64,000 nt of DNA from WM-3-3 sp041660045 (GTDB taxonomy: Bacteria; Pseudomonadota; Gammaproteobacteria; Methylococcales; Methylomonadaceae), in NCBI GenBank assembly GCA_041660045.1, contig JBAZXA010000005.1, forward strand, positions 62,001 through 126,000. Reading direction: 5' to 3'. Shown in pieces: positions 8,685 through 17,126 of the stretch. Made by a program: the position numbers and the translations under genes. The first letter of the stretch is position 1. Each line of letters opens with the position of its first letter. The notes beneath the pieces are model-generated. The model ran no database searches. It saw nothing but the letters and a program-made list of their open reading frames with translations, and was not told the origin of the DNA.

Positions 8685-9706
8685 CCGTTACCCACCACCA
8701 GCAAACCCCTAAAGTTGAACACGCTTTTGCAGAATATATCCGCATTTTGGGTAAAGGCAAAAAAGGCTCCAGACCATTAACCCAAACCGAAGCCTACCAA
8801 GCAATGTCGATGATACTTGCAGACAGTATTGAACCGGTTCAGCTAGGTGCTTTTTTAATGTTAATGCGGGTTAAAGAAGAAACTCCTGAGGAACTAGCCG
8901 GTTTTGTTATGGCAGCCCGAGATTCGTTTGCTTTAGCCGAAAACCAAGCCGCAGTCGACCTGGATTGGTCTTCTTACGCGGGCAAACGCCGGCATTTGCC
9001 TTGGTTTTTACTAGCAGCCCTGTTATTGGCTGACCATGGCATTAAAGTATTTATGCATGGTGCAAGCGGCCATGCCTCAGGTCGGATTTATACCGATAGC
9101 GTATTAGGCTATTTTGGCATTACCCCCGCCAACTCGATTGCTGAAGCCAAACAACAGATTGCAGATTGCCAATTTAGCTATTTGTCGCTGCATAACTTTT
9201 GTCCTAAGCTGCATGAAATTATTGAGCTGCGCCCCCTATTAGGCTTGCGCTCGCCCGTGCATACTTTGGTTAGGATGCTCAACCCTTTCAACGCCCAATA
9301 CAGTATCCAAGGGATTTTTCACCCGGGCTACCGCCCAGTCCATCAACAGGCTGCAGCTCTCATTCAGCAAGCGCATATGGCAGTTTTAAAAGGTGAAGGT
9401 GGTGAAACCGAACGCAATCCCGATATGGAATGCCTAGTACAAAGCGTGCACCACGGCGAACTAAGCGATGAAAACTGGCCTGCATTATTCAGCCGCCGCC
9501 ATATTAAACCAGAAGCTCTGGCACCTGAATTCTTGACACAAATTTGGCAAGGTTTGTTTGAAGATGAATTTGCCCAAGCCTCAATCATCGGCACTGCAGC
9601 TATTGCCTTGAAATTATTGGGTAAAACTGACAACCAAGAGCAAGCCCACGAACTTGCAAAGCATTATTGGCAGACCCGAAACCGGGAAAAGTTTCAACCC
9701 AACTAA
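8681..9706 (+). CDS. ybiB: YbiB/TrpD2-like protein of the anthranilate phosphoribosyltransferase superfamily
   Basis: Resembles E. coli YbiB (TrpD2), a TrpD-fold protein that binds nucleic acid rather than making tryptophan. The N-terminal helical domain carries the family stretch EEPVQ-like SIEPVQLGAFLMLMRVKEE. The region that would bind PRPP in true TrpD (GTGGDG) is replaced by HGASGHASGR, so catalysis of the tryptophan step is unlikely. Length is 341 residues, close to E. coli YbiB. It is coupled to cyoE by a 4-bp overlap, although no functional link between the two is known to me. It converges on the PilZ gene with 16 bp between. Confidence 0.82.
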   Translation: MTVTHHQQTPKVEHAFAEYIRILGKGKKGSRPLTQTEAYQAMSMILADSIEPVQLGAFLMLMRVKEETPEELAGFVMAARDSFALAENQAAVDLDWSSYAGKRRHLPWFLLAALLLADHGIKVFMHGASGHASGRIYTDSVLGYFGITPANSIAEAKQQIADCQFSYLSLHNFCPKLHEIIELRPLLGLRSPVHTLVRMLNPFNAQYSIQGIFHPGYRPVHQQAAALIQQAHMAVLKGEGGETERNPDMECLVQSVHHGELSDENWPALFSRRHIKPEALAPEFLTQIWQGLFEDEFAQASIIGTAAIALKLLGKTDNQEQAHELAKHYWQTRNREKFQPN

Positions 9707-9722
9707 GGCTAAGTAAACTGAT

Positions 9723-10379
9723 TTAAACCGGATAAACGTCTATCCGTTCAAATTGCGGAATGCCTGGCAACGCGGTTTTTTCCATATGCACATATTGCAA
9801 GCCGATTAATGTTAGCGCAGGCGACAACTTTTCTTGCCAGACCACCCTTGCCTCGCCTTGCAAATCAAGCGCGCTAAACTCAAAAACGGTAATCAGATTT
9901 TCCTCTACTTGCACAGCTTTATTGATTTGTATCATTAAGCCATCAACCGATACATTAACCGTGTCAAACTCCAGGTAATCACCATTTATCAATATATGTC
10001 CGGGAACCGCCATATTTTTACGGTAAACCTTGCGTTTGTATAACAAATTATCCACATCATGGCTGATGTTTTTAAACTCCAACGCCATCAAGACACAACC
10101 CTGATCAAACTCGACCCTGACTACATCTGCCTCACCAGCGAGGCGCATATCCGGTAGAAAGATATCTACCACCAAGGACTCTAAAGCTAGCTGATAAAGT
10201 TCCTCACTGCTGATATGATTATCTTCAATCGCTGGCATATTACATAATTCAATTAATACGCCCGAAATCGATAAGTTTTTAACTTTAACAGCGCGCTCTT
10301 GCCCCGCCAAAAAAATTAAACCTTGCGAAGACAAGTTTTTACGATAAGACCGTTCTAGCATTGTATTCATTAGAGTCAC
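9723..10379 (-). CDS. Protein with two PilZ (c-di-GMP receptor-like) domains
   Basis: Two tandem PilZ domains fill the 218 residues. The first has ERSYRKN at 9-15 and NLSISG at 35-40; its RxxxR motif is degenerate. The second has a full RxxxR (R116 to R120) and NVSVDG at 142-147, matching the c-di-GMP-binding (D/N)xSxxG pattern. So the second domain is the likely nucleotide binder and the first may be structural or weak. There is no effector domain, signal peptide or membrane segment; it would act as a cytosolic adaptor. A diguanylate cyclase is encoded 8 kb away. It is divergent from the lipoprotein gene. Confidence 0.85.
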   Translation of the reverse strand: MTLMNTMLERSYRKNLSSQGLIFLAGQERAVKVKNLSISGVLIELCNMPAIEDNHISSEELYQLALESLVVDIFLPDMRLAGEADVVRVEFDQGCVLMALEFKNISHDVDNLLYKRKVYRKNMAVPGHILINGDYLEFDTVNVSVDGLMIQINKAVQVEENLITVFEFSALDLQGEARVVWQEKLSPALTLIGLQYVHMEKTALPGIPQFERIDVYPV

Positions 10380-10483
10380 CGGTATTCTGACTTTTTTAAA
10401 AAAACAAATGCAAGTATAGTGGTTTAATTAAGCTTTACTTGAATCTAATAGACAATTTTTCAATTTTTCTGTCATTTTGCATT

Positions 10484-11056
10484 ATGATACGAATAGGCTT
10501 TGCCATTACGCTTTTAATATTAACCGGTTGTAGCGTCGCACCACCGCGCCAAAGCGATAATTTATGTGCCACTTTTACAGAAAAAGAGGAATGGTATGAA
10601 TCCGCCGAGCATTCTTACGCAAAATGGGGTGTACCCATACACGTACAAATGGCAATTATGCACCAAGAGTCACGTTTTGTTGCCGATGCAGAACCAGCCA
10701 GGCCTTGGTTGCTAGGCGTAATCCCTTGGTTTAGGCCTAGCAGTGCCTACGGTTATGCCCAAGCCAAAGATGAAACCTGGGAACATTATCTAAACCAAAC
10801 CGGTAATTCTGGCGCAGACCGGGATGACTTTGCTGATGCTGCCGACTTTATCGGCTGGTATTGTTCAGTGAGCCACAGGCAATTGGGCATCGCTATGACG
10901 GACGCCAAAAACCTATACCTTGCTTATCATGAAGGCCATGGTGGCTATAAACGAAAAAGCCACTTAAGCAAATCTTGGCTATTACGGGTTGCCGAAAAAG
11001 TAGCCCATCGCGCTACGCTATTCCAAAATCAATTAAATAACTGTATAAGGAATTAA
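10484..11056 (+). CDS. Lytic-transglycosylase-like (SLT fold) lipoprotein
   Basis: Predicted outer-membrane or periplasmic lipoprotein acting on peptidoglycan. I place the start at the ATG at 10484: it gives a clean signal peptide with lipobox LTGC (Cys at residue 16), whereas the longer TTG frame from 10439 adds an odd hydrophobic extension. A TATAGT hexamer at 10415-10420 would also put transcription start close to the TTG. The catalytic Glu would be Glu62 in MHQESRF, followed by SAYGYAQAKDETW and LAYHEGHGGYKR, which match the SLT architecture. Length is 190 residues. The substrate is inferred from the fold only. Confidence 0.8.
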   Translation: MIRIGFAITLLILTGCSVAPPRQSDNLCATFTEKEEWYESAEHSYAKWGVPIHVQMAIMHQESRFVADAEPARPWLLGVIPWFRPSSAYGYAQAKDETWEHYLNQTGNSGADRDDFADAADFIGWYCSVSHRQLGIAMTDAKNLYLAYHEGHGGYKRKSHLSKSWLLRVAEKVAHRATLFQNQLNNCIRN

Positions 11057-11113
11057 TCGGCAGACGGATTTTTTGCTAAACTATAGTTTCCGACAATCAG
11101 TATAGGATACCCT

Positions 11114-11590
11114 GTGAGCAAATACCGAATTCTAGCCACCTCATTAGTTACTGTCATTTTTATAGGAATTACCATGTTTTCGATTGCAAATGCCACCAGC
11201 CCTGAAGACAACAAAATCGCTGGCATGGCTTTTTTAGCAGAAAATGCTAAAAAAGCTAACATAGTGACCACTCCGTCTGGCCTACAATACGAAGTGCTTA
11301 CAGCCGGTACTGGCGCCACACCCTCTGCTTCCGATAATGTCACGGTGCACTACAAAGGTACAACAATTGATGGTAAAGAATTTGATAGTTCTTATGGCCG
11401 TGGCGAGCCCGCAACATTCCCACTAAACCGGGTCATTGCAGGTTGGACAGAAGGCGTACAACTCATGAAAGAAGGTGCCAAATACCGTTTTTATATACCA
11501 TCTGAACTGGCTTACGGTGAACATGGCGCAGGCCCAATCGCACCTAACGCGACCCTAATATTCGATGTTGAACTGATAAAAATCCAATAA
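11114..11590 (+). CDS. Exported FKBP-type peptidyl-prolyl cis-trans isomerase
   Basis: Folding catalyst for prolyl bonds in the periplasm. The start is GTG (11114). A signal peptide covers about residues 1-27. A short linker (AFLAENAKKANIVTTPSGLQYE) leads into one FKBP domain at about 55-158: VHYKGTTIDGKEFDSSY, FPLNRVIAGWTEGVQLM, then LAYGEHGAGPIAPNATLIFDVELI cut here into known blocks. These are the conserved FKBP segments with the drug-binding aromatic residues. It is a small FkpA/Mip relative lacking the long N-terminal dimerisation helix region of E. coli FkpA. A hairpin follows at 11608-11639. Confidence 0.92.
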   Translation: MSKYRILATSLVTVIFIGITMFSIANATSPEDNKIAGMAFLAENAKKANIVTTPSGLQYEVLTAGTGATPSASDNVTVHYKGTTIDGKEFDSSYGRGEPATFPLNRVIAGWTEGVQLMKEGAKYRFYIPSELAYGEHGAGPIAPNATLIFDVELIKIQ

Positions 11591-11607
11591 AACCTCCCTT
11601 CTGCATA

Positions 11608-11639
11608 AGGTAAAGGCGATTCTTTTACCGCCTTTACCT
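11608..11639 (+). terminator. Perfect 11-bp hairpin after the FKBP gene
   Basis: Arms AGGTAAAGGCG (11608-11618) and CGCCTTTACCT (11629-11639) pair perfectly around a 10-base loop, 17 bp after the FKBP stop and 13 bp before the rlmKL start. The following bases (GTTATAA) form only a poor U-tract, so termination may be partial. It may instead shape rlmKL mRNA. Confidence 0.55.
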
Positions 11640-11652
11640 GTTATAACCCGCC

Positions 11653-13851
11653 ATGAAAACCACCTATACCCTTTTTGCCACCACGCCTAAGGCGATGGAA
11701 GCCCTGTTAGCCGAAGAATTGCAAAACCTAGGGCTACACAATATTAAACAAACCGTAGCGGGGGTTGCCTTTACTGGTGACCTTGAAAGCGCATACCGTG
11801 TGTGTCTTTGGAGCCGCGTAGCAAACCGCGTACTGTTAGTCTTAAGCAGCTTTCAAGTTAGCAACCAGGATGATTTATATAACGCGATAAAAAAAATCAA
11901 CTGGTTTGAACATATGGCACCGGAAAGCAGTTTTGCCGTCACCTTTAGTGCAAAAAACTCAATAGCCATCAACAACACTCACTTTGGCGCACTAAAAGTT
12001 AAGGACGCCATCGTAGACCAAATGCGCGCTAAATTCCAAAAACGCCCCAATATTGATACTGAGCACCCTGACCTCCGTTTAAATGTTTATTTAGATGGCG
12101 AAAACGCCACCTTGAGCTTGGATTTATCCGGTGAAAGCCTACATCGTCGTGGTTATCGGGACATCAACATTAAAGCGCCCATGAAAGAAAACTTAGCCGC
12201 CGCCATGTTAATACGAAGTGGCTGGCCAGCCATCGCCAAAAACCACGGCAGCTTGCTCGACCCCATGTGCGGGTCAGGAACCTTACTGCTAGAAGCAGCC
12301 CTGATTGCAGCCGATTATGCACCTGGCTTATTACGTGACTATTTTGGCTTTATCGGCTGGAAAAAGCACAATGCCGAATGCTGGCAAAATTTGCGTGCAG
12401 AGGCTGAACAACGTAGAACCAACGGCCTAAAAAATTTACCCGTTATTGTCGGCTTTGACCAAGACCGGGAAACCGTTAAAGCCGCACTAGGCCATATTGA
12501 AAATGCTGGCCTACAACAGAAAATCCATGTCGAACGTCGAGATATTAGTGCAGCCAAACCAGCTGATAGCTGGCAACCCGGCTTAGTGGTCTGCAACCCG
12601 CCCTATGGCGAACGTTTAGGTGATAGTGAAGAAGTTGCCGAATTATATAAGCACTTTGGGACTACCTTAAAAAGCCACTTTATAGGCTGGAAAGCTGCCC
12701 TAATTATCAGCGACCCCGAGCTAGGCTTTCGCTTAGGCATCCGTTCGCAAAAACCAGTCACATTATTTAATGGTGCGCTGGAATGTAAACTGCTGCGCTT
12801 GACGATTGAAGAAGCTACTTTTTTTACTCCTAAAGCCAAAAGCCAAGAAGAGCGCTTAGCTTTAGTCACTGAAACCAGCAAAATCGAAATCGTTGACAGC
12901 CCTGTTGAAATGTTTGCCAACCGCCTGAAAAAAAACCTTAAAAAACTGTCTAAATGGGCCAACCAAAACAACGTGCACTGCTACCGGGTTTATGACGCCG
13001 ATTTACCTGAATATGCCGTAGCCATCGACCTATACCAAGGCGAACAAAACTGGGTTAACGTACAAGAATACGAGCCTCCAAAAAGCATAGACCAACACAA
13101 AGCTGATATACGTTTAGCTGGAATTTTAGCCGAGATACCCAAAACCTTTGCCATCCCCGCAGAACAAGTCTATCTAAAAATACGCCGTAGACAAAAAAGT
13201 ACCGACCAATACGAAAAACACGGCGAAACAGGTGTCTTCCACAGTATTGAAGAAGGTGGTTGCAAATTACTGGTCAATTTTGAAGATTACCTGGATACCG
13301 GCTTGTTTTTAGACCATCGCCCAATTCGCTTGTTAATCCAAAGCCTAGCCCAAGGTAAACGTTTTTTAAATTTGTTTGCCTATACCGGTAGTGCTAGCGT
13401 GCATGCTGCCGTTGGTGGCGCCAAACTAACCACTACCGTGGATATGTCCAACACCTATCTGACTTGGGCAAAAAAAAACCTGGCCCTAAATAAGCAAGTA
13501 GGAGAACATGAATTTATTCAAGCCGATTGTTTGGAATGGTTATCGATTGAAGCCCAACAGCAAGATTGCCGACAGTACGACTTAATCTTCCTTGATCCAC
13601 CCACATTTTCTAACTCCAAACGTATGGAGGAAGCCTTTGATATCCAAAGAGACCACGTTCAACTAATCGAAAATGCCGTCACTTTATTAGCACCAGGCGG
13701 TGTTTTATTTTTCTCAACCAATTTCCGGCGCTTTCAACTTAACAAATCGGCGCTAGCGGAATTTATCATAGAAGACATCAGCGCTAGCACCATCCCTGAT
13801 GATTTTAGCCGCAATCCTAAAATCCATTACTGCTGGAAAATTCAACAATGA
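11653..13851 (+). CDS. rlmL: Bifunctional 23S rRNA methyltransferase RlmKL (G2445-N2 and G2069-N7)
   Basis: Fusion enzyme that makes m2G2445 (RlmL half) and m7G2069 (RlmK half) in 23S rRNA. Domains in order: an N-terminal THUMP RNA-binding region (about 1-160), a first methyltransferase with DPMCGSGTLLLEA and catalytic NPPY at 315-318, and a second methyltransferase with NLFAYTGSASVHAA and DPPT at 648-651. Length (732 residues) fits gammaproteobacterial RlmKL (E. coli 702). The stop overlaps the acylphosphatase start by 4 bp (ATGA). Confidence 0.97.
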   Translation: MKTTYTLFATTPKAMEALLAEELQNLGLHNIKQTVAGVAFTGDLESAYRVCLWSRVANRVLLVLSSFQVSNQDDLYNAIKKINWFEHMAPESSFAVTFSAKNSIAINNTHFGALKVKDAIVDQMRAKFQKRPNIDTEHPDLRLNVYLDGENATLSLDLSGESLHRRGYRDINIKAPMKENLAAAMLIRSGWPAIAKNHGSLLDPMCGSGTLLLEAALIAADYAPGLLRDYFGFIGWKKHNAECWQNLRAEAEQRRTNGLKNLPVIVGFDQDRETVKAALGHIENAGLQQKIHVERRDISAAKPADSWQPGLVVCNPPYGERLGDSEEVAELYKHFGTTLKSHFIGWKAALIISDPELGFRLGIRSQKPVTLFNGALECKLLRLTIEEATFFTPKAKSQEERLALVTETSKIEIVDSPVEMFANRLKKNLKKLSKWANQNNVHCYRVYDADLPEYAVAIDLYQGEQNWVNVQEYEPPKSIDQHKADIRLAGILAEIPKTFAIPAEQVYLKIRRRQKSTDQYEKHGETGVFHSIEEGGCKLLVNFEDYLDTGLFLDHRPIRLLIQSLAQGKRFLNLFAYTGSASVHAAVGGAKLTTTVDMSNTYLTWAKKNLALNKQVGEHEFIQADCLEWLSIEAQQQDCRQYDLIFLDPPTFSNSKRMEEAFDIQRDHVQLIENAVTLLAPGGVLFFSTNFRRFQLNKSALAEFIIEDISASTIPDDFSRNPKIHYCWKIQQ

Positions 13852-14126
13852 TACGCCACGTAAAACTGCTGATCTCAGGCCGCGTTCAAGGCGTCTTTTT
13901 TCGCGCTTCCACGCACAGCCAAGCCTTAAAACTAAACGTAGTCGGTACTGTAAAAAACCTAGCAGATGGCTGCGTAGAAGTCTATGCTCAAGCAGAACAC
14001 GACAACCTGCAAAGCTTCATCACCTGGTGCCACAAAGGCCCAATAGCGGCCCGTGTAGACCAAGTTGAACTTAGCGAATTGCCTATCAACCCGCAATTGA
14101 TCAGCTTTGAGGTGGTTGATAAATAG
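13848..14126 (+). CDS. yccX: Acylphosphatase
   Basis: Small cytosolic enzyme that hydrolyses acyl-phosphate bonds. The signature GRVQGVFFR gives the phosphate-binding Arg19, and VGTVKNLADG gives catalytic Asn37, both conserved. Length is 92 residues, as expected. It is coupled to rlmKL by a 4-bp ATGA overlap. In E. coli yccX also lies near an rRNA methyltransferase gene (rlmI), so the association may not be random. Confidence 0.96.
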   Translation: MIRHVKLLISGRVQGVFFRASTHSQALKLNVVGTVKNLADGCVEVYAQAEHDNLQSFITWCHKGPIAARVDQVELSELPINPQLISFEVVDK

Positions 14127-14430
14127 GGCATAGCTTCTGATTACTGGGTGAGCCCTGCTGTTAATCGCCTAAGCCAGGCTAAATCTTTCTGATCAATGAA
14201 CGGGTTAAGCCTATCGTGGAATTTAAAGCCGTCATTGCAATACTGGGTAAAGTATGGCTGCATGCCTAAATCCGCCCGGGCCGTTTGGATATGTCTTGGA
14301 CTGATTTACTTTAGCAGTGCTATTACAGCTTAGAAGGTTTAGCCTGGAAAGCAAACATCTGAACTCCCAGGCTAACAGTCATGCTTATTAATTTAACATC
14401 AATTTCGCTCTTTAAGTGATGGCTACCCTA
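14127..14430. other. 304-bp gap between convergent genes
   Basis: The only structure I find is the minus-strand open frame at 14141-14305, described separately, plus a long-loop inverted repeat (GCCTGG and CCAGGC) around 14340-14375 that could end the secreted-repeat gene. No tRNA-like cloverleaf and no U-tract terminator are visible. Confidence 0.5.
14141..14305 (-). pseudogene. Short protein-like open frame: gene remnant or unannotated small protein
   Basis: A minus-strand frame stays open for 54 codons and ends at a TAA (14141-14143); the frame is closed upstream by another TAA (14306-14308). A possible ATG at 14263 would give 40 residues. The sequence reads like the C terminus of a folded protein: RADLGMQPYFTQYCNDG, then FKFHDRLNPFIDQKDLAWL, ending RRLTAGLTQ. 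I see no Shine-Dalgarno sequence in front of the ATG. I do not recognise the family. A truncated relic is the simplest reading; a real small gene is possible. Confidence 0.3.
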
Positions 14431-14844
14431 CTAGGATTCACGTTGACAAAACAAAATCGCATCTCTCCAATCGACTTTTTTGCCTATGGCATTTTGAAAA
14501 CAAGTTACCGTTTTCTTGGCGTCATTTGTACCTGAGCACAGGTTAATAATATTTTGCCAGTCCCAATTGATACCTTTACCCCAATTAACCTGGCCATCTA
14601 ACACGCTTAAGAAACACGCACCAGGCTCGGCAGGGGCTGTAGTGCCTTTGCAAAGATGTTTTATATTGTGCGGGTCCCAATTCAAGTTTTTATCATTATT
14701 CCAAGGCATTTTGCCTTGAATATTGTCAAAACATTGCGTCTCATGATCAGACGCTGTAGCTATCACTGGATTCGCCATAATTATTGCAAATCCGAGGACA
14801 AATATGGCCTTAATGGACTTGCACAACTTGCTTTTTGCGTTCAT
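14431..14844 (-). CDS. Small secreted protein of three Cys/Trp-rich repeats
   Basis: I start at the ATG at 14844 because GAGG lies about 8 bases upstream and a signal peptide follows directly (residues 1-30, ending ANPVIA); a longer frame from 14937 adds an unlikely leader. The mature part has three repeats of 38-39 residues. Each starts with Cys-Phe (C38, C77, C115), carries one or more Trp in the middle (for example NWDPHNI, NWDWQNI, DWRDAI), and ends with a second Cys (C65, C103, C133). The first two also end LCxGT. Six mature Cys suggest one disulfide per repeat. I recognise no enzyme fold. The neighbour dsbA-type machinery is not adjacent. Confidence 0.75.
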   Translation of the reverse strand: MNAKSKLCKSIKAIFVLGFAIIMANPVIATASDHETQCFDNIQGKMPWNNDKNLNWDPHNIKHLCKGTTAPAEPGACFLSVLDGQVNWGKGINWDWQNIINLCSGTNDAKKTVTCFQNAIGKKVDWRDAILFCQRES

Positions 14845-15129
14845 AGGTAGGCCTCTGGATATTCCTGAATGGAAAATTATTATGTCTATGTCAAAACAGA
14901 TTCTATTTAGAATGTTGTTTTTTCCTGGCATCTTCATTGAAAATTTTTATGATATGAAGATTTTGTGAGTCTTCCATTGGAAATGGGTTTGTCAAATTTT
15001 TAGACTCAGGCCGAATTGAAGGCTACGCGGTAGAGTGGCTAATTTATGTTATGCGCACGCTACTAGCAAGGCGTGGAAAGTATATGAAAGGTTGGGTTTG
15101 GTAAGTTTAATTTACCTTTAGTTATAAAA
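14845..15129. other. 285-bp gap upstream of the secreted-repeat gene and after the GT-C gene
   Basis: AT-rich stretch holding the promoter of the repeat gene (minus strand) and the 3' end of the gsp/GT-C operon. I see no convincing hairpin with a U-tract. A plus-strand frame at 14958-15104 is open for about 48 codons but its residue mix is not persuasive. Confidence 0.4.
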
Positions 15130-16590
15130 TCAGTTGGCAAATAACCTTAACCTAGTTTTTTGAAAATATTGCCATGCTAGCCATAGCCAGACTGGCCCTG
15201 CGTGTAAAAAGGCGATTTGGTTTTGGAATAGCTCATAGTTTCCGGCTTTGGCCAAGGGCAAAAATAAGTAGTAGACCGATAAGGTGGCTGAGGCTAACAG
15301 TAGCGGGCCATTACGCATGACCGCCGCCAACGGTAAAAACCATAAGGCATACCACGGGAATTGCGCCGGTGATAGGTAAAAAATGCTTGCCGTTATCACC
15401 ATAGCCCGGGTCAGTACATTTGGCAAACCGTCTGCTGGACGCCATGCCAGCGCTAGGGCGATAAATGCCGCCATGCCACCCATAACTGGCCTTAACAGTT
15501 TACCGGCGGCGTCTTTGTCTAGTCCAGTGAGATAACTTAAGCTGCTGGTTAACCAGGCGAACGGGGCATTATTAATATGCCAAGCAGACGCGTAGGCATT
15601 TAATCCGGAAGTCTTGTTAAACGCGGCCGACAATAGCGGCAGCAAAGCCAAGCATGAAACTAATAATAAAACTGATAATGCTGGCAGATAGCGCCGCCAT
15701 TGCGGTAAGCCTTGTCTAAAGAGTAACGGCGCCAGTAATATCGGCCAAATTTTAATGCCCACCGCCAAAGCCAATAAAAAAGCAGCTATTTTAGGCCGCT
15801 GCCGATGCATCGCTAAAAATGCCCCTAATACCAAAGGTGGTAACAACGCATCAATATGCCCAGCACCAACACCTGCTAAAATCACTAACGGGTTACACCA
15901 ATACAGAGCCGCCCATTTGCTGCTGTAACCTAACTGTTGCAACAGCGCAATCACAATCAACAGCGTGCTGCAATCGGCAAATAATAACAAAACCCTTAAG
16001 CCCTCTAGCGACCAGGGCACCAGGGTATAGGCCAAGGCAAAAATCAGTTGCGCTACACCTGGGTAGATGGAGGTTAAGTTGGGAAAGTTGATTAAATTTA
16101 GCGTATGGCTACCAGCGATGGCAAGTGTTTGTAATCCCGCGGGTAGACTTAGACTTTGTTGTAATACTTGTTCAGGTGCAAACCTATACGGGCTAAAACC
16201 ATGCGCCAACACGGCGCCATCCCACAAATAGCGGTAGAAATCATCATCTAACGGCGGCAATGAACCAAACCAAAACAAACGCAAACAAAAGCCGGTAGCC
16301 AGCATAAAAGCTAAAAACCGGCTATTGGCTAAGTTTAGCAATTTGGGTGTCGCATAAAACCCTAATAATGTGGGTATGGCTAGCCAAGCCAAAAATGGCG
16401 CGACGTCTAAAGGTTTCTGGATGCTGTCCCTATCCAATGCCGAGGCCGCCATGACCAATTCAAACTGCCTAAACAAAAGCAAGAATAATACGCCAAAAAG
16501 TAGCGGGCTTATGCCGATATAGTGTTGAAAGTAACTTTTGTAGCGCTGAGTTAAGGCGGATAAGATACCGGGGAACATGACTAATTTCAT
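15130..16590 (-). CDS. Polytopic membrane glycosyltransferase-like protein (GT-C fold), last gene of the gsp operon
   Basis: An integral membrane protein of 486 residues with roughly ten or more hydrophobic helices. After the second or third helix it carries PPLDDDFYRYLWDG, the acidic loop motif typical of GT-C enzymes that use a polyprenol-phosphate sugar donor, followed by HGFSPYRFAP. This resembles mannosyltransferase-like proteins of bacterial GT87-type families. The donor and acceptor are unknown. It starts 8 bp after gspM on the same strand, so it is likely cotranscribed with the type II secretion genes. Whether it glycosylates a lipid, a secreted protein or an envelope polymer cannot be told. 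Confidence 0.72.
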   Translation of the reverse strand: MKLVMFPGILSALTQRYKSYFQHYIGISPLLFGVLFLLLFRQFELVMAASALDRDSIQKPLDVAPFLAWLAIPTLLGFYATPKLLNLANSRFLAFMLATGFCLRLFWFGSLPPLDDDFYRYLWDGAVLAHGFSPYRFAPEQVLQQSLSLPAGLQTLAIAGSHTLNLINFPNLTSIYPGVAQLIFALAYTLVPWSLEGLRVLLLFADCSTLLIVIALLQQLGYSSKWAALYWCNPLVILAGVGAGHIDALLPPLVLGAFLAMHRQRPKIAAFLLALAVGIKIWPILLAPLLFRQGLPQWRRYLPALSVLLLVSCLALLPLLSAAFNKTSGLNAYASAWHINNAPFAWLTSSLSYLTGLDKDAAGKLLRPVMGGMAAFIALALAWRPADGLPNVLTRAMVITASIFYLSPAQFPWYALWFLPLAAVMRNGPLLLASATLSVYYLFLPLAKAGNYELFQNQIAFLHAGPVWLWLAWQYFQKTRLRLFAN

Positions 16591-16598
16591 ATCGCTAA

Positions 16599-17126
16599 TT
16601 ACTCAGTTTTAGCAGGGCTGGCTAGTAATACTTTAGCATTAACAATCCCGATTTGTTTGCCATCGCTATTTATGCTGATTTGGTTGACGTGAATACCGTG
16701 TTTAGTTTCCAAAATTGCTAGCCAATGGCTTAAGGTATCGAACGCAATATTTTCTAGCCATAACGTAACTTCATCAACACCATCTGGTATCACGCGTTTG
16801 ATAGTGGGCTTTAAGGCCATTTGCGTACTGCTATTGTCCACGATGGCCATTAATGATTGCGGACTGGTCTCAATTGCCCCGTTAGGATCTACCGCACTTT
16901 GCCGTAACTCAAGCACTTGTTGGGCTATGTTCTGTAACTGTAAATAAATGCGTTGCTGGGCATCAATTTTTTGCGCCAGTATTTGGGTTTCTGAAGCGAT
17001 GGGCGCATATAAAATTAAATAAAAACTATAAAACAACAACGCTAACCCCGCGCCAACCACCATTAAGCGTTCCCTCGCGGATAATTGTTCCCAACGTTGT
17101 ATCAGTTCATTTTTGTTTAATTTCAA
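16599..17126 (-). CDS. gspM: Type II secretion inner-membrane protein GspM
   Basis: Bitopic inner-membrane platform protein. A single membrane helix (about residues 22-42, RLMVVGAGLALLFYSFYLIL) follows a short cytosolic start; the periplasmic part has a coiled coil (QILAQKIDAQQRIYLQLQN) and a small ferredoxin-like domain. Length 175 is normal. GspM stabilises GspL. The start overlaps gspL by 20 bp. Confidence 0.92.
   Translation of the reverse strand: MKLNKNELIQRWEQLSARERLMVVGAGLALLFYSFYLILYAPIASETQILAQKIDAQQRIYLQLQNIAQQVLELRQSAVDPNGAIETSPQSLMAIVDNSSTQMALKPTIKRVIPDGVDEVTLWLENIAFDTLSHWLAILETKHGIHVNQISINSDGKQIGIVNAKVLLASPAKTE

Noticed and set aside
10439..10483. TTG start 15 codons upstream for the lytic-transglycosylase-like lipoprotein
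   Set aside because: It spoils the lipoprotein signal peptide and lies close to the likely transcription start; the ATG at 10484 gives a clean lipobox.
14958..15104. About 48 open plus-strand codons ending RGKYMKGWVW
   Set aside because: No start signals and no family-like pattern; length is within chance.
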